Source: Mycolicibacter hiberniae (lineage in GTDB: Bacteria; Actinomycetota; Actinomycetes; Mycobacteriales; Mycobacteriaceae). Taken from it: a stretch of DNA of 64,000 nt. How positions within the stretch are numbered: position 1 is the first letter of the stretch; each line of letters starts with the position of its first letter. A model generated the notes under the pieces. That model searched no databases, had not been told where the DNA came from, and saw only the letters and a list, made by a program, of their open reading frames with translations. This document shows, piece after piece, positions 48,586 to 59,005 of the stretch. Both the position numbers and the translations under genes were made by a program. Where the stretch lies: contig NZ_AP022609.1 in the NCBI RefSeq assembly GCF_010729485.1, positions 2,046,001-2,110,000 of the forward strand. The letters are read 5' to 3'.

Positions 48586-49758
48586 ATGGCAATGGATTTC
48601 GCGATGCTTCCGCCGGAGATCAACTCCGGACGCATGTACGCCGGCCCGGGCGCCGGGTCACTGTTGGCGGCTGCGGCGGCCTGGGATGAACTGGGTGCCG
48701 AACTGCACACCACCGCAGCCAACTACCAGTCGGTGATCTCCGGCCTCACCAGCGGCGCCTGGCAGGGCGTCTCCTCGACACGCATGGCTGCGGCGGCCGC
48801 GCCGTACATCACGTGGCTCAGCGCCACCGGCGCACAGGCCGAGCAGACCGGCGCGCAGGCCAAGGCCGCGGCTACTGCACACGCGACCGCGTTCGCGATG
48901 ACGGTGCCGCCTGCTGTTATCGCGGCCAACAGGGCACAGCTGGCCGCGCTGGTGGCGACCAACTTCTTCGGTCAGAACACCCCGGCGATCGCGGCCACCG
49001 AAGCCCAGTACGCCGAGATGTGGGCACAGGATGCCACCGCGATGTTCAGCTACGCGGTGGCCGCCGAGATCGCTTCGCAGGTAGCGCCGTTCGGCCCGCC
49101 CCCGCAGACCGCCAATCCGGGCGGAATGGCGGCGCAAGAAGCTGCGGCTGCCCAGGGACTTGGCCAAGGTGCAGCGCAAGCCGCGGTCAACGGGGTGATG
49201 GAGGCGTTGCCGGGCGCGGCACAATCGGCAATTCCCCCGGTTATCGGCGACATTCTCGCCGATCTCGGGGCGTTGGGCGTCACTCCGGTAGGAACTGCCC
49301 TGACCGTGGCCATCATCGCGGCCTTCATACCCGAGTACCTCATTGCGGGCGCCGCGCTTCCGTCGCCGTTCGGCTTGGGAGATGCGTCACCGATGTCCAT
49401 CGCGGCAGGTGTACCTCTCGGTCTGGCCCCCACGTTGGCGGCACCTGCGTCGGCCGGCCTGGCCTCGGCCACGTCGGCCTCGGTCGGCAGCGCGCAATCG
49501 GTCAGCGGGCTGTCCGTTCCCAAAGCCTGGGCGACCGCGGCTCCCGAGATGCGCCTGGCGGCAGCGGAGGTCGAGGCCGCCAACGTGGTGGCCGCCGAGG
49601 GTGTGGGCGGCGGAATGTTCGGCGGGATGCCGCTGTTCGGCGGGGCGCCGCTGATGGCGATGGGCGGGCGCGGCGCCAACTCGCAATACCGCGAAAACAA
49701 GTCTGTCGAGGAGGCAAAGCGAAAGGCCGTCAAGGGACGGCGTTCCACGATGTGGTGA
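48586..49758 (+). CDS. PPE family protein (SVP subgroup-like)
   Basis: This 390-residue protein starts at ATG 48586 (ATG 48592 gives the more usual MDFAMLPPE opening). The PPE domain (about residues 1-175) has [18 protein letters not shown] and the WxG-like GAWQG turn. The C-terminal part carries GLSVPKAW, a near-match to the GxxSVPxxW motif of the SVP subgroup, in which the first Gly is replaced by Ser. The C-terminus after a Gly/Met stretch is strongly basic. It is preceded by PE and followed by an esx pair. Confidence 0.93.
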   Translation: MAMDFAMLPPEINSGRMYAGPGAGSLLAAAAAWDELGAELHTTAANYQSVISGLTSGAWQGVSSTRMAAAAAPYITWLSATGAQAEQTGAQAKAAATAHATAFAMTVPPAVIAANRAQLAALVATNFFGQNTPAIAATEAQYAEMWAQDATAMFSYAVAAEIASQVAPFGPPPQTANPGGMAAQEAAAAQGLGQGAAQAAVNGVMEALPGAAQSAIPPVIGDILADLGALGVTPVGTALTVAIIAAFIPEYLIAGAALPSPFGLGDASPMSIAAGVPLGLAPTLAAPASAGLASATSASVGSAQSVSGLSVPKAWATAAPEMRLAAAEVEAANVVAAEGVGGGMFGGMPLFGGAPLMAMGGRGANSQYRENKSVEEAKRKAVKGRRSTMW

Positions 49759-49801
49759 GCCGAACCCGGCTGCACCGATTTCACCTTGAGGAGAGCAAAT
49801 C

Positions 49802-50101
49802 ATGACTTCACGTTTTATGACCGACCCGGACGCGATGCGTGCGATGGCCGGCCGGTTCGATGTGCACGCGCAGACCGTTGAGGACGAGGCTCGCCGGATG
49901 TGGGCGTCGTCGACCAACATCTCCGGTGCCGGCTGGGGTGGTCTGGCGGAGCGGACGTCGTTGGACACCATGGGTCAGATGCAGACCGCGTTCCGCAACA
50001 TCGTGACCATGTTGCACAGCGTGCGCGACGGCTTGATCCGCGACGCCAACCACTACGAGCAGCAGGAAGCTGCGTCCCAGCAGATCCTGTCGGGCAGCTA
50101 G
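49802..50101 (+). CDS. WXG100 family protein, EsxM/EsxJ-like
   Basis: This 99-residue ESAT-6-like protein starts at ATG 49802 after TTGAGGAGAG. It has the WxG turn (GWGGLAE) and the C-terminal secretion motif YEQQE. The sequence ([20 protein letters not shown], then ARRMWAS and ISGAGWGGL) is closest to the ESX-5-associated EsxJ/K/M/P/W group. It forms a heterodimer with the next gene product in that family. Confidence 0.95.
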   Translation: MTSRFMTDPDAMRAMAGRFDVHAQTVEDEARRMWASSTNISGAGWGGLAERTSLDTMGQMQTAFRNIVTMLHSVRDGLIRDANHYEQQEAASQQILSGS

Positions 50102-50132
50102 AGCGAGCTAGAGCGAAAAGGGGAACACGCAG

Positions 50133-50417
50133 ATGTCGATTAACTACCAGTTCGGTGATGTGGATGCCCACGGTGCGTTGATTCGTGCCCAGGCGGCGTC
50201 GTTGGAGGCCGAGCACCAGGCGATCGTGCACGACGTGCTGACTGCCGGGGACTTCTGGGGCGGCGCCGGTTCGGTGGCCTGCCAGGAGTTCGTGACGCAG
50301 TTGGGCCGCAACTTCGCGGTCATCTACGAGCAGGCCAACTCCCACGGTCAGAAAGTCCAGACCGCCGGGAACAACATGGCCAACACCGACGCGTCGGTCG
50401 GCTCCAGCTGGGCCTGA
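50133..50417 (+). CDS. WXG100 family protein, EsxN/EsxI-like
   Basis: This 94-residue partner starts at ATG 50133, following AAAAGGGGAA. MSINYQFGDVDAHGALIRAQ, the DFWGGAGS turn and the closing SSWA match the EsxI/L/N/O/V group of ESX-5. With PE-PPE-EsxM it makes the standard four-gene PE/PPE/esx cassette, which in M. tuberculosis occurs as several duplicated copies. Confidence 0.95.
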   Translation: MSINYQFGDVDAHGALIRAQAASLEAEHQAIVHDVLTAGDFWGGAGSVACQEFVTQLGRNFAVIYEQANSHGQKVQTAGNNMANTDASVGSSWA

Positions 50418-50459
50418 GCCCCAGCGGAGCTGTGTAGCAATCCATTTCATCCCCCGACC

Positions 50460-50490
50460 CGCGATGTCCGTGCCCGGCGCGGACATCGCG
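50460..50490 (+). terminator. strong hairpin after esxN, before glnA
   Basis: An 11-bp perfect stem (CGCGATGTCCG / CGGACATCGCG) with a 9-base loop lies 43 bp after the esxN stop. A short GTGG-AAA-CCAC element and a T-rich run (TTGTTTTT, to 50514) follow. It probably terminates or attenuates the PE-PPE-esx transcript; readthrough would reach glnA. Confidence 0.6.
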
Positions 50491-50530
50491 AGGCCGTGGA
50501 AACCACTTGTTTTTCGAGGAAGGCACGGCA

Positions 50531-51967
50531 TTGGCCAAGAAGACAGCTGACGATATTCTCACTTTGATCTCCGACGAGTCGGTGGAGTACGTCGATGTCC
50601 GGTTCTGCGATCTACCCGGTCAGATGCAGCATCTGACCGTTCCCGCAGCCTCCCTCGACGCAGCCGCGTTCGAGGATGGGCTGGCCTTCGACGGGTCGTC
50701 GATCCGCGGATTCCAGTCCATCCACGAATCGGACATGATGCTGCTGCCCGACTACGAGACCGCCCGCATCGACCCCTTCCGGGCCGCCAAGACACTGAAC
50801 CTGAACTTCTTCGTCCACGACCCGTTCACCCGCGAGCCCTACTCGCGTGACCCGCGCAACATCGCCCGCAAAGCCGAGAACTACCTCACCAGCACCGGCA
50901 TCGCCGACACCGCCTACTTCGGCGCCGAAGCCGAGTTCTACATCTTCGACTCGGTGCGCTTCGACTCCCAGATCAACGGCTCGTTCTACAAGGTGGACTC
51001 GGGCGCCGGCTGGTGGAACACCGGCCGCACCACCGAAGCCGACGGCAGCCCCAACCTCGGCTACAAGGTCCGCCCCAAGGGCGGCTACTTCCCCGTCGCC
51101 CCCACCGACCAGTACGTCGACCTGCGCGACGCCATGTCGACCAACCTCACCAACGCCGGCTTCACCGTCGAACGCGGCCACCACGAGGTCGGCACCGGCG
51201 GGCAGACCGAGATCAACTACAAGTTCAACACCCTGCTGCACGCCGCCGACGACCTGATGCTGTTCAAGTACATCATCAAGAACACCGCCTGGGCCCACGG
51301 CAAGACCGTCACCTTCATGCCCAAGCCCCTGTTCGGCGACAACGGCTCGGGCATGCACGTACACCAGTCGGTCTGGCAGGACGGCGAGCCGCTGTTCTAC
51401 GACGAGATCGGCTATGGCGGACTGTCGGACACCGCACGCCACTACATCGGCGGGATCTTGCACCACGCCCCGTCGCTGCTGGCGTTCACCAACCCCACCA
51501 TCAACTCCTACAAGCGCCTGGTTCCCGGCTACGAGGCCCCGATCAACCTGGTCTACAGCCAGCGCAACCGCTCGGCCTGCGTGCGCATCCCGATCACCGG
51601 CACCAACCCCAAAGCCAAGCGCCTGGAGTTCCGCTGCCCGGACTCCTCGGGCAACCCCTACCTGGCCTTCGCCGCCATGCTGATGGCCGGCATCGACGGC
51701 ATCAAGAACAAGATCGAACCGGCAGCCCCGGTCGACAAAGACCTCTACGAACTGCCCGCCGACGAGGCCGCCAACATCGCCCAGGCTCCGACATCGCTTT
51801 CCGAGGTGATCGACAATCTGGAAGCCGACCACGAATACCTCACCGAGGGCGGCGTGTTCACCCCGGACGTGATCGAGACCTGGATCAACTACAAGCGCGA
51901 CAACGAGATCGCCCCGGTGAACCTGCGCCCGCACCCCTACGAGTTCGCGCTCTACTACGACTGCTGA
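50531..51967 (+). CDS. glnA: type I glutamine synthetase
   Basis: GS makes glutamine from glutamate, ammonia and ATP. The start is TTG 50531, preceded by GAGGAAGG; this gives 478 residues, exactly the length of M. tuberculosis GlnA1. The signatures [37 protein letters not shown] and NRSACVRIP are intact. The adenylylation site is Tyr406 (KDLYELP). It is very similar to GlnA1, but its position behind an ESX cassette is unusual, so it may be a second copy. The third codon positions are strikingly C-rich, suggesting high expression. Confidence 0.96.
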   Translation: MAKKTADDILTLISDESVEYVDVRFCDLPGQMQHLTVPAASLDAAAFEDGLAFDGSSIRGFQSIHESDMMLLPDYETARIDPFRAAKTLNLNFFVHDPFTREPYSRDPRNIARKAENYLTSTGIADTAYFGAEAEFYIFDSVRFDSQINGSFYKVDSGAGWWNTGRTTEADGSPNLGYKVRPKGGYFPVAPTDQYVDLRDAMSTNLTNAGFTVERGHHEVGTGGQTEINYKFNTLLHAADDLMLFKYIIKNTAWAHGKTVTFMPKPLFGDNGSGMHVHQSVWQDGEPLFYDEIGYGGLSDTARHYIGGILHHAPSLLAFTNPTINSYKRLVPGYEAPINLVYSQRNRSACVRIPITGTNPKAKRLEFRCPDSSGNPYLAFAAMLMAGIDGIKNKIEPAAPVDKDLYELPADEAANIAQAPTSLSEVIDNLEADHEYLTEGGVFTPDVIETWINYKRDNEIAPVNLRPHPYEFALYYDC

Positions 51968-51981
51968 CGAACTGCTGGCGA

Positions 51982-52008
51982 CCGCCGGCCGGGAGCGCCG
52001 GCCGGCGG
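51982..52008. terminator. bidirectional terminator between glnA and nitronate monooxygenase
   Basis: A perfect 9-bp GC-only stem (CCGCCGGCC / GGCCGGCGG) with a 9-base loop lies 15 bp after the glnA stop and 5 bp before the convergent nitronate-monooxygenase end. It can serve both transcripts and, as is common in mycobacteria, lacks a T-run. Confidence 0.65.
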
Positions 52009-52012
52009 GGTG

Positions 52013-53038
52013 TCAGCGGGGGGCCAGCCCAGCGATGATGTCAGCCGCCCGCGCCGCGCGGGCGGTCCGGTAGGAGGTACCCGCCCACAGGCTGGTGCCG
52101 TGCGGGTCGTCCATGGCCACTGCCGCCGCCCGGATCGGAGACGTCATGTGGTGGATCTCGGGATAGCCCACCGGTGCCACGTCTTCGAAGGAACGCGTGA
52201 AGTCATTCTCCAGGCTGCGCGCGTAGCGGCCGGAGAACGCGCATGTGACCGTGGTGTTGACGAATTCCGGGTTGGTCAGTGCCGCACGGTGGGTCGGGTT
52301 GGTGCCTGCCTCATGCGCCAGGAGCAGGGCCGTCCCGACCTGAGCGGCCACCGCGCCACGGCGCAGCACACCGCTCACGTCGGCCGCCGTGCCAAGCCCG
52401 CCCGCCGCCACCAAGGGGACGCCTGGGTGGGCGTGGCCGATCTGCGCCAGCAGGTTCTCCAGGGAGTCGGTGCCCGGCAGCGTGTCCGGGGCAAAGGTTC
52501 CCCGGTGCCCGCCGGCATTGGGGCCCTGCACCACCAGTGCCTCGGCGCCGTGCCCCACCGCGACGCCGGCTTCATAAGCCGACGTCACCGTGACCACGGT
52601 CAGGATGCGCTGCGACCGCAGCAGCTCCAGGATGTCGGGCGTCGGTGTCCCGAAGGCGAACGACACCACGGTGGGCCGCAGCTCCGCGACCACCTGAAGC
52701 TTCTCCGACCAGCAGTCGTCGTCATTGAAGCGTGGCTGGCCCAGCTCCACCCCGTAGTGCTCGGCCAGCGGATCCAGCAGGCCGGCGTATTCGTCGAGCA
52801 GCACGATGTCGGCGGCACTGGGTTGGGGCACAAAGAGGTTGACCCCGGTCGGACCGGTGGTGGCGACACGGGCCTCCGTGAGGTCGTCGGCCAGTTGCTC
52901 CGGCGTGCGGTAACCGCCGGCCACGAATCCCAGACCGCCAGCCTGGGATACCGCCGCCGCCAACGCCGGTGTGCTGGGACCGCCCGCCATCGGAGCGCCG
53001 ACCAGCGGGACGGCGAGTTCGGAGAAGCTGAACGCCAT
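52013..53038 (-). CDS. nitronate monooxygenase family protein
   Basis: This 341-residue TIM-barrel flavoprotein of the 2-nitropropane dioxygenase family (Rv2781c-like) oxidises alkyl nitronates. It has the N-terminal PLVGAPMAGGPSTP, the catalytic-site GPNAGGHRGTF segment with its His, GVPLVAAGGLGTAADV and AVAAQVGTALLLA, which bind FMN phosphate. Length is close to family members. It follows pepR on the minus strand with a 4-bp gap. Confidence 0.93.
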   Translation of the reverse strand: MAFSFSELAVPLVGAPMAGGPSTPALAAAVSQAGGLGFVAGGYRTPEQLADDLTEARVATTGPTGVNLFVPQPSAADIVLLDEYAGLLDPLAEHYGVELGQPRFNDDDCWSEKLQVVAELRPTVVSFAFGTPTPDILELLRSQRILTVVTVTSAYEAGVAVGHGAEALVVQGPNAGGHRGTFAPDTLPGTDSLENLLAQIGHAHPGVPLVAAGGLGTAADVSGVLRRGAVAAQVGTALLLAHEAGTNPTHRAALTNPEFVNTTVTCAFSGRYARSLENDFTRSFEDVAPVGYPEIHHMTSPIRAAAVAMDDPHGTSLWAGTSYRTARAARAADIIAGLAPR

Positions 53039-53042
53039 TGCC

Positions 53043-54365
53043 TTAGCCTGCCATCGCCCTCAAACGCCGCGGAAGCGCCCCTTTGGAGCGGTACGGCCCG
53101 AGGACCGCGACGCCGTAGGGCTGGCGCAGCAGCCGCCCGGCCACCGCGTTGACCTCCTCGACGGTGACCGCGGACAGCTCTCGCAGGGTGCGCGCGATGG
53201 GCCGGTGCCGGCCGTAGTTCAACTCGCTGCGGCCCAGCCGGTTCATTCGGGAAGCCGAATCCTCCAGGCCCAGCACCAGTCCGCCGCGCAGCGATCCCTT
53301 GGCGATCCGGCACTCTTCGGCGGTGATACCGTCGCGCGCCACCGACTCCAGCACTTCGGCGGTGACAGCGGCGACTTCGGCGAACCGGTCCGGCTGGCAT
53401 GCGGTGTACACCGAGAGGGCACCGGCGTCGGCAAAGGTGTCCACCGAGGAGTAGATCGAGTACGCCAGACCGCGAGCCTCCCGTATCTGTTGGAAGAGCC
53501 GCGAACTGAGTCCGCCGCCCAGGGCGGTGTTGAGCACCGCCAGCGCCTGGCGGTGCTGCCAATGGCGTCCGGGCGCCCGCACCCCCAGGGACATGTGCGT
53601 CTGGTCGGCATCGCGGTTCACCACGGTCAGACCGGGGGAACCCGGAACCCGTGCTGCCCCGCGCCGTGGAGCGGCCGGGCGCTCGCCGCGAACCAGCCTG
53701 TGCCCGAAGTGCTCTCGTACCATGGCCACCACGGTCTCGTGGTCGACATTGCCGGCGACGGCGACCACCATGCGCTCCGGCGTGTAGCGGCGCTGGTGAA
53801 ACGAGCGCAACTGCGCGCGGGTCATCGCCGACACCGATTCCGCGTTGCCGATCACCGGCCGCCCGATCGGATGGTCGCCGAACAGCGTCGACAGGAACAC
53901 GTCGCCCAGCGCGTCCTCGGGATCGTCGTCGCGCATCGCGAGTTCCTCAAGGACCACGTCGCGCTCGACTTCCACATCGGCAGCCGCGCAGGACCCGTTG
54001 AGCACCACGTCACTGACCAGCGCGACCGCCAACTCCAGGTCGGTGTCGAGCACATGGGCGTAGTAGCAGGTGTGCTCCTTGCCCGTGAAGGCGTTGAGCT
54101 CGCCGCCTACGGCGTCCATCGCCTGAGCGATACCGGCCGCAGTCCGGGTCGGGGTCGCCTTGAACAGCAAGTGCTCCAGGAAATGTGCCGCCCCGGCGAC
54201 GGTCGAGCCCTCGTCGCGGGATCCGACGCCGACCCAGACACCCACCGACGCCGAACGAACCGCGGGGAGGTACTCGGTGACCACCCGCAGTCCGCCCGGC
54301 AGGGTGGTGCGTCGCAGTGGGGAGCGCGGTCGCGCCCCGGTGTCAGCTGTCGGCAGCCGCGGCAT
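53043..54365 (-). CDS. pepR: M16 family zinc protease PepR
   Basis: This 440-residue insulinase-type peptidase has the inverted zinc-binding motif HFLEH (HxxEH) at about residues 61-65 and a downstream Glu region ([16 protein letters not shown]). The second M16 half follows. The start at 54365 overlaps pnp by 23 bp, so it is translated from the same mRNA. It corresponds to Rv2782c. A role in processing small proteins is assumed from the family. Confidence 0.95.
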   Translation of the reverse strand: MPRLPTADTGARPRSPLRRTTLPGGLRVVTEYLPAVRSASVGVWVGVGSRDEGSTVAGAAHFLEHLLFKATPTRTAAGIAQAMDAVGGELNAFTGKEHTCYYAHVLDTDLELAVALVSDVVLNGSCAAADVEVERDVVLEELAMRDDDPEDALGDVFLSTLFGDHPIGRPVIGNAESVSAMTRAQLRSFHQRRYTPERMVVAVAGNVDHETVVAMVREHFGHRLVRGERPAAPRRGAARVPGSPGLTVVNRDADQTHMSLGVRAPGRHWQHRQALAVLNTALGGGLSSRLFQQIREARGLAYSIYSSVDTFADAGALSVYTACQPDRFAEVAAVTAEVLESVARDGITAEECRIAKGSLRGGLVLGLEDSASRMNRLGRSELNYGRHRPIARTLRELSAVTVEEVNAVAGRLLRQPYGVAVLGPYRSKGALPRRLRAMAG

Positions 54366-56610
54366 CGGCAGGCTCAGCGGACCCAGACTTTTGGGCCGAG
54401 TCCGCCGCGTCTGCCGCGTCCTCGACGGGCACCAGCGAGATCTTGCCGCGGTTGTCGATGTCGGCGATCTCCACGCGCAGCTTGTCGCCGACCTTCACCA
54501 CATCTTCGACCTTGGCGACCCGCTTGCCCTTGCCCAGCTTGGAGATGTGCACCAGCCCATCGCGGCCCGGCAGCAGCGACACGAACGCGCCGAAGTCGGT
54601 GGTCTTGACCACGGTGCCCAGGAAGCGCTCGCCGATCTTCGGCAGCTGCGGGTTGGCGATGGCGTTGATCTTGTCGATCGCGGCCTGTGCCGACGGGCCG
54701 TCGGTGGCGCCCACGAACACGGTGCCGTCGTCCTCGATGGAGATCTGCGCACCGGTCTCCTCGGTGATCGCGTTGATCATCTTGCCCTTGGGCCCGATCA
54801 CCTCGCCGATCTTGTCCACCGGGACCTTGATGGTGGTGACCCGCGGCGCGTACGGGCTCATCTCGTCGGGCTCGTCGATGGCCTCGGCCATGACGTCCAG
54901 AATGGTCAGGCGAGCGTCCCGGGCCTGCGCCAGCGCACCGGCGAGCACCTGCGACGGGATGCCGTCGAGCTTGGTGTCGAGCTGCAGGGCGGTGACGAAC
55001 TCCTTGGTGCCGGCCACCTTGAAGTCCATGTCGCCGAACGCGTCCTCGGCGCCCAGGATGTCGGTGAGCGCCACGAAGCGACGCTCGGTCTTGCCGTCCA
55101 CCTCGACATCATCGGAGACCAGACCCATGGCGATACCGGCGACCGGAGCCTTCAGCGGCACACCGGCGTTGAGCAACGCCAGCGTCGACGCGCAGACCGA
55201 ACCCATGGAAGTGGACCCGTTGGAGCTCAGGGCTTCCGACACCTGCCGGATGGCGTAGGGGAACTCTTCGACGCTGGGCAGCACCGGAACCAGTGCGCGC
55301 TCGGCCAGCGCGCCGTGGCCGATCTCCCGACGCTTGGGCGAACCGACCCGGCCGGTCTCACCGGTCGAGTACGGCGGGAAGTTGTAGTGGTGCATGTAGC
55401 GCTTGGACTTCTCCGGTCCCAGCGAGTCGATCTGCTGCGCCATCTTCATCATGTCCAGCGTGGTGACGCCCAGGATCTGGGTCTCGCCACGCTCGAACAG
55501 GGCGCTGCCGTGTGCCCGCGGCACCACCGCGACCTCGGCGGACAGTGCCCGGATGTCGGTGATGCCACGGCCGTCGATGCGGAAGTGGTCGGTCAGGATG
55601 CGCTGCCGGACCAGCTTCTTGGTCAGGCTCCGGTAGGCCGCACTGATCTCCTTCTCGCGACCCTCGTAGGTCTCGGCCAGGCGCTTGAGCACCTCGGCCT
55701 TGATCTCCTCGGTGCGGTCGTCGCGCTCGGCCTTGGCCGCGATGGTCAGCGCCTTGGCCAGCTCGTCGGTCGCGACGGAAGCCACCGCGTAGTAGACGTC
55801 GTCGCCGTAGGCGGGGAACAGGGGGTATTCGACGGCCGGGCGCGCAGCCGCCTCGGCCAGCTCTTGCTGGGCCTTGCACAGGGCCGCGATGAACGGCTTG
55901 GCCGCTTCGAGTCCTTCGGCCACCACCGTCTCGGTCGGCGCCTGGGCGCCGGCCTGGACAAGTTCGATGACGTTCTCGGTGGCCTCGGCCTCGACCATCA
56001 TGATCGCGACGTCACCGTCATCGAGGGTACGGCCGGCCAGCACCATGTCGAACGTGGCGCGCTCCAGCTGCTCCACCGTGGGGAAGGCGACCCAGGTGCC
56101 GTCGATGAGTGCCACCCGCGCCGCACCGACGGGGCCGGAGAACGGCAGGCCCGCAAGCTGGGTGGACGCCGATGCGGCGTTGATCGCCACCACGTCGTAG
56201 AGGTCGTTGGGGTTCAGGCTCATCACCGTGACGACGACCTGGATCTCGTTGCGCAGACCGTCGACGAACGACGGGCGCAGCGGACGGTCGGTGAGGCGAC
56301 AGGTCAGGATCGCGTCAGTGGACGGCCGGCCCTCGCGCCGAAAGAACGAGCCCGGGATGCGGCCGGCCGCATACATCCGCTCCTCGACGTCGACGGTCAA
56401 CGGAAAGAAGTCAAAGTGCTCCTTGGGCGCCTTGCTGGCGGTGGTCGCCGAGAGCAACATGGTCTCGTCATCGAGGTAGGCGACGACGCTGCCGGCGGCT
56501 TGCTGGGCCAACCGGCCGGTCTCGAAGCGGATGGTGCGCTTGCCGAAGCTGCCGTTGTCGATGACAGCGGTGGACTCGAATACGCCCTGTTCAATTTCAA
56601 TTGCAGACAT
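54343..56610 (-). CDS. pnp: polyribonucleotide nucleotidyltransferase (PNPase)
   Basis: PNPase degrades RNA 3'-5' with phosphate and can add tails. The 755-residue protein (gpsI in M. tuberculosis) has two RNase PH-like cores, an alpha-helical linker, a KH domain ([19 protein letters not shown]) and a C-terminal S1 domain ([19 protein letters not shown]). The [25 protein letters not shown] segment (about residues 89-113) belongs to the first core. The Ala/Asp-rich tail overlaps the pepR start. A leader hairpin lies 37-64 bp upstream. Confidence 0.97.
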   Translation of the reverse strand: MSAIEIEQGVFESTAVIDNGSFGKRTIRFETGRLAQQAAGSVVAYLDDETMLLSATTASKAPKEHFDFFPLTVDVEERMYAAGRIPGSFFRREGRPSTDAILTCRLTDRPLRPSFVDGLRNEIQVVVTVMSLNPNDLYDVVAINAASASTQLAGLPFSGPVGAARVALIDGTWVAFPTVEQLERATFDMVLAGRTLDDGDVAIMMVEAEATENVIELVQAGAQAPTETVVAEGLEAAKPFIAALCKAQQELAEAAARPAVEYPLFPAYGDDVYYAVASVATDELAKALTIAAKAERDDRTEEIKAEVLKRLAETYEGREKEISAAYRSLTKKLVRQRILTDHFRIDGRGITDIRALSAEVAVVPRAHGSALFERGETQILGVTTLDMMKMAQQIDSLGPEKSKRYMHHYNFPPYSTGETGRVGSPKRREIGHGALAERALVPVLPSVEEFPYAIRQVSEALSSNGSTSMGSVCASTLALLNAGVPLKAPVAGIAMGLVSDDVEVDGKTERRFVALTDILGAEDAFGDMDFKVAGTKEFVTALQLDTKLDGIPSQVLAGALAQARDARLTILDVMAEAIDEPDEMSPYAPRVTTIKVPVDKIGEVIGPKGKMINAITEETGAQISIEDDGTVFVGATDGPSAQAAIDKINAIANPQLPKIGERFLGTVVKTTDFGAFVSLLPGRDGLVHISKLGKGKRVAKVEDVVKVGDKLRVEIADIDNRGKISLVPVEDAADAADSAQKSGSAEPADAAAADS

Positions 56611-56646
56611 GGAAGCCGTGCGGCCTTTCCTGGTTCATTCAACTGT

Positions 56647-56674
56647 TTCGCTACGTCAGACGTGCGTCAGCGAA
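56647..56674 (-). promoter_or_regulatory. leader hairpin of pnp mRNA
   Basis: On the minus strand TTCGCTGACG and CGTAGCGAA pair (9 bp with a single bulged G) around a 9-base loop, 37 bp upstream of the pnp ATG. In E. coli, pnp autoregulates through a leader stem processed by RNase III and then PNPase; this hairpin is a candidate for a similar role. Confidence 0.4.
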
Positions 56675-56844
56675 GGACCTGGATGCGGCTACGGTCGTCG
56701 ATCGAAGCGGCCGGATCAAAGACGTACTGTCAGACCCGGCTGCCACTACCGAAGACCGCGCGACACAGGTCTGGCTGTTCGCACCGGACGTGTCCGTCGT
56801 GACGTGCCGGAGTGGCGCACGCGGATGCGGGGGCCACACCGATG

Positions 56845-56865
56845 TCCGGGCCTGGTCGGCCCGGA
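56845..56865 (-). terminator. rpsO terminator hairpin
   Basis: An 8-bp perfect stem (TCCGGGCC / GGCCCGGA) with a 5-base loop lies 48 bp after the rpsO stop on the minus strand. There is no T-run. It separates rpsO from pnp, which otherwise would form the rpsO-pnp operon typical of many bacteria. Confidence 0.55.
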
Positions 56866-56912
56866 ACGGTCTCACTCTACACGGCAGCGGCTGGCGACTG
56901 CCCCGATCGCCG

Positions 56913-57182
56913 TCAGCGACGCAGGCCCAGGCGCTCGATGAGCGAGCGGTAACGCGCCACATCGGTCTGGGTCAGGTACTTGAGCAGACGGCGACGACGG
57001 CCGACCAGCAGCAGCAGACCGCGCCGCGAGTGGTGGTCGTGCTTGTGCTTCTTGAGGTGCTCGGTCAGGTCGACGATCCGCTTGGTGAGCATGGCGATCT
57101 GGGCTTCGGGCGAGCCGGTGTCGGTCTCGTGCAGGCCGTAGCTGCCCAGGATTTCCTTCTTCTGCTCGGCGGTCAACGCCAT
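56913..57182 (-). CDS. rpsO: 30S ribosomal protein S15
   Basis: S15 binds the central domain of 16S rRNA. The 89-residue protein is complete, with the conserved [19 protein letters not shown] motif, [16 protein letters not shown] and RRRRLLKYL. In many bacteria it represses its own translation; no clear pseudoknot could be read here by eye. It lies between ribF (116 bp upstream) and pnp on the minus strand. Confidence 0.98.
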   Translation of the reverse strand: MALTAEQKKEILGSYGLHETDTGSPEAQIAMLTKRIVDLTEHLKKHKHDHHSRRGLLLLVGRRRRLLKYLTQTDVARYRSLIERLGLRR

Positions 57183-57298
57183 GACAAATCTCCATCGATA
57201 GGTCCCGCGAATATCAAGTCGATGGCCACCGCGGACTGCAGCACACCGAGGGGCGAGTCTAACAGCGCCATGGGTACTCGTCCTAACCGCGCAACCGG

Positions 57299-58276
57299 TC
57301 AGTCACTGTCGAGCAGGTCGCGGGTCTTCTCGACGTCGGTGTTCATCATCGCCACCAGGTCCGCCACCGAGTCGAACTTCTTCTGCCCCCGGATCCGGCT
57401 GACGAAGTCCACAGCGACGCGCTGGCCGTACAGATCGGCGGTTTCATCGATCACGAACGCCTCCACGGTGCGGGCCCGCCCGGAGAACGTGGGGTTGGTG
57501 CCTACCGACACCGCGGCCCGGCAGCGCTGGCCGGCGACCACAGTGCCCGGAACCTGGCCGTGACCCAAGACGGTGAACCATGCGGCGTACACCCCGTCGG
57601 CCGGGATCGCCGCAAACGCCGACGGAGCCACATTGGCCGTCGGGAAACCCAGACCGCGCCCACGCCCGTCGCCGCGCACCACCAGACCCTCGACCCGGTG
57701 CGGCCGACCCAAAGCCTCGGCCGCCGCCGCCACGTCGCCGGCGTCCACGCAGGACCGGATGTAGGTCGAGGAGAAGGTGACCGACTGGGTTGCGTCGGCG
57801 CGCTCGGCCACCAGCGACACCGATTCGACGCCGAACCCGAACTGCTCACCGGCACGGCGCAGGGTCTCGACATTGCCGGCCGCCTTACGGCCGAAGGTGA
57901 AGTTCTCGCCGACCACTACCTCCACCGCATGCAGGTCCTCGACCAGCAGCTGGTGGATGTAGCGGTCCGGGGTGAGCTTCATGAACTCGGGGGTGAACGG
58001 AATGACCAGGAACACGTCGATGCCGAGCTGCTCGACCAGCTCTGCGCGGCGCGCCAGGGTGGTGAGCTGCGCCGGATGGTTGCCGGGGTAGACCACCTCC
58101 ATCGGATGCGGATCGAAGGTCATCAGCACCGTCGGTACGCCGCGCGCCTTTCCGGCCTTCACCGCGTGGGCGATCAGTTCCGCATGGCCGCGATGCACAC
58201 CGTCGAACACGCCGATGGTGAGCACGCACCTGCCCCAGTCTGTGGGGATCTCATCCTGCCCCCGCCACCGCTGCAC
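57299..58276 (-). CDS. ribF: bifunctional riboflavin kinase/FAD synthetase
   Basis: RibF makes FMN and FAD. The 325-residue protein has the N-terminal nucleotidyltransferase domain with [22 protein letters not shown] and FSSTYIRS (about residues 1-185). The C-terminal riboflavin kinase domain follows with [10 protein letters not shown] and SVGTNPTF. The start is GTG 58276. It is divergent from sirR with a 25-bp gap. No FMN riboswitch is apparent. Confidence 0.97.
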   Translation of the reverse strand: MQRWRGQDEIPTDWGRCVLTIGVFDGVHRGHAELIAHAVKAGKARGVPTVLMTFDPHPMEVVYPGNHPAQLTTLARRAELVEQLGIDVFLVIPFTPEFMKLTPDRYIHQLLVEDLHAVEVVVGENFTFGRKAAGNVETLRRAGEQFGFGVESVSLVAERADATQSVTFSSTYIRSCVDAGDVAAAAEALGRPHRVEGLVVRGDGRGRGLGFPTANVAPSAFAAIPADGVYAAWFTVLGHGQVPGTVVAGQRCRAAVSVGTNPTFSGRARTVEAFVIDETADLYGQRVAVDFVSRIRGQKKFDSVADLVAMMNTDVEKTRDLLDSD

Positions 58277-58301
58277 GGGGACAAGCCTAAACTGTCCGGT
58301 T

Positions 58302-59000
58302 GTGAGCCCTTGGGAGCAGTCGGATGGGCTGAGTAGCGTCGCTCAGGACTATCTGAAAGTCATCTGGACGGCCCAGGAGTGGTCACCCGACAAGGTCAGC
58401 ACGAAAATGCTGGCGGAAAAGCTCGGAGTGTCCGCCAGCACGGCATCGGAGTCGATTCGCAAACTGGCCGACGCGGGCCTGGTGGACCACGAGAAATACG
58501 GTGCGGTGACGCTGACCGGCCAGGGCCGTCAGGCCGCTCTTGCGATGGTCCGCCGCCACCGCCTGATCGAGACGTTTCTGGTCTGCGAACTCGGCTACGC
58601 CTGGGATGAGGTGCACGACGAGGCCGAAGTCCTCGAGCATGCGGTGTCCGACCGGCTGGTCGCCCGTATCGACGCCAAGCTGGGGTTTCCGCAGCGCGAC
58701 CCGCACGGCGACCCCATCCCGGCGCCGGACGGGCAGGTACCCACTCCCCCCGCACGTCAGCTGTGGGCGTGCTCGGAGGGCGAGGCCGGGACCGTGGCCC
58801 GAATCTCCGACCACGATCCAGAGATGCTGCGCTACTTCGCCCAGGTGGGCATCAGCCTCGACGCCCGCATCCGGGTGCTGACCCGTCGCGATTTCGCCGG
58901 GATCATCTCGGTGGCCCTGGACCAAGCCGGGGACTCCGACGGCGAGTCGGCCACGGTGGACTTGGGTAGCCCTGCCGCCCAAGCGATCTGGGTGGTCTGA
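58302..59000 (+). CDS. sirR: DtxR-family metal-dependent regulator SirR
   Basis: This 232-residue regulator starts at GTG 58302. The N-terminal winged helix (VSASTASESIRKLADAGLVDHEKYGAVTLT, about residues 44-73) is followed by the metal-binding/dimerisation domain with HRLIETFLVCELGYAWDEVHDEAEVLEHAVSDRL (about residues 86-119). The invariant His and Glu ligands are present. The C-terminus has an SH3-like FeoA domain. It corresponds to Rv2788 and probably responds to Mn or Fe. Confidence 0.95.
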   Translation: MSPWEQSDGLSSVAQDYLKVIWTAQEWSPDKVSTKMLAEKLGVSASTASESIRKLADAGLVDHEKYGAVTLTGQGRQAALAMVRRHRLIETFLVCELGYAWDEVHDEAEVLEHAVSDRLVARIDAKLGFPQRDPHGDPIPAPDGQVPTPPARQLWACSEGEAGTVARISDHDPEMLRYFAQVGISLDARIRVLTRRDFAGIISVALDQAGDSDGESATVDLGSPAAQAIWVV

Positions 59001-59005
59001 TCCGC

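Larger units (their letters stand above)
56611..56912. other. 302-bp gap between pnp and rpsO
   Basis: No gene is convincing here. M. tuberculosis carries lppU at this position; no lipobox frame is seen in this window. The gap holds the pnp leader hairpin (56647-56674) and a likely rpsO terminator (56845-56865). The rest shows nothing I can support. Confidence 0.6.

Noticed and set aside
57183..58301. FMN riboswitch near ribF
   Set aside because: The region before the ribF start is only 25 bp and overlaps the sirR leader; no RFN element can be recognised.
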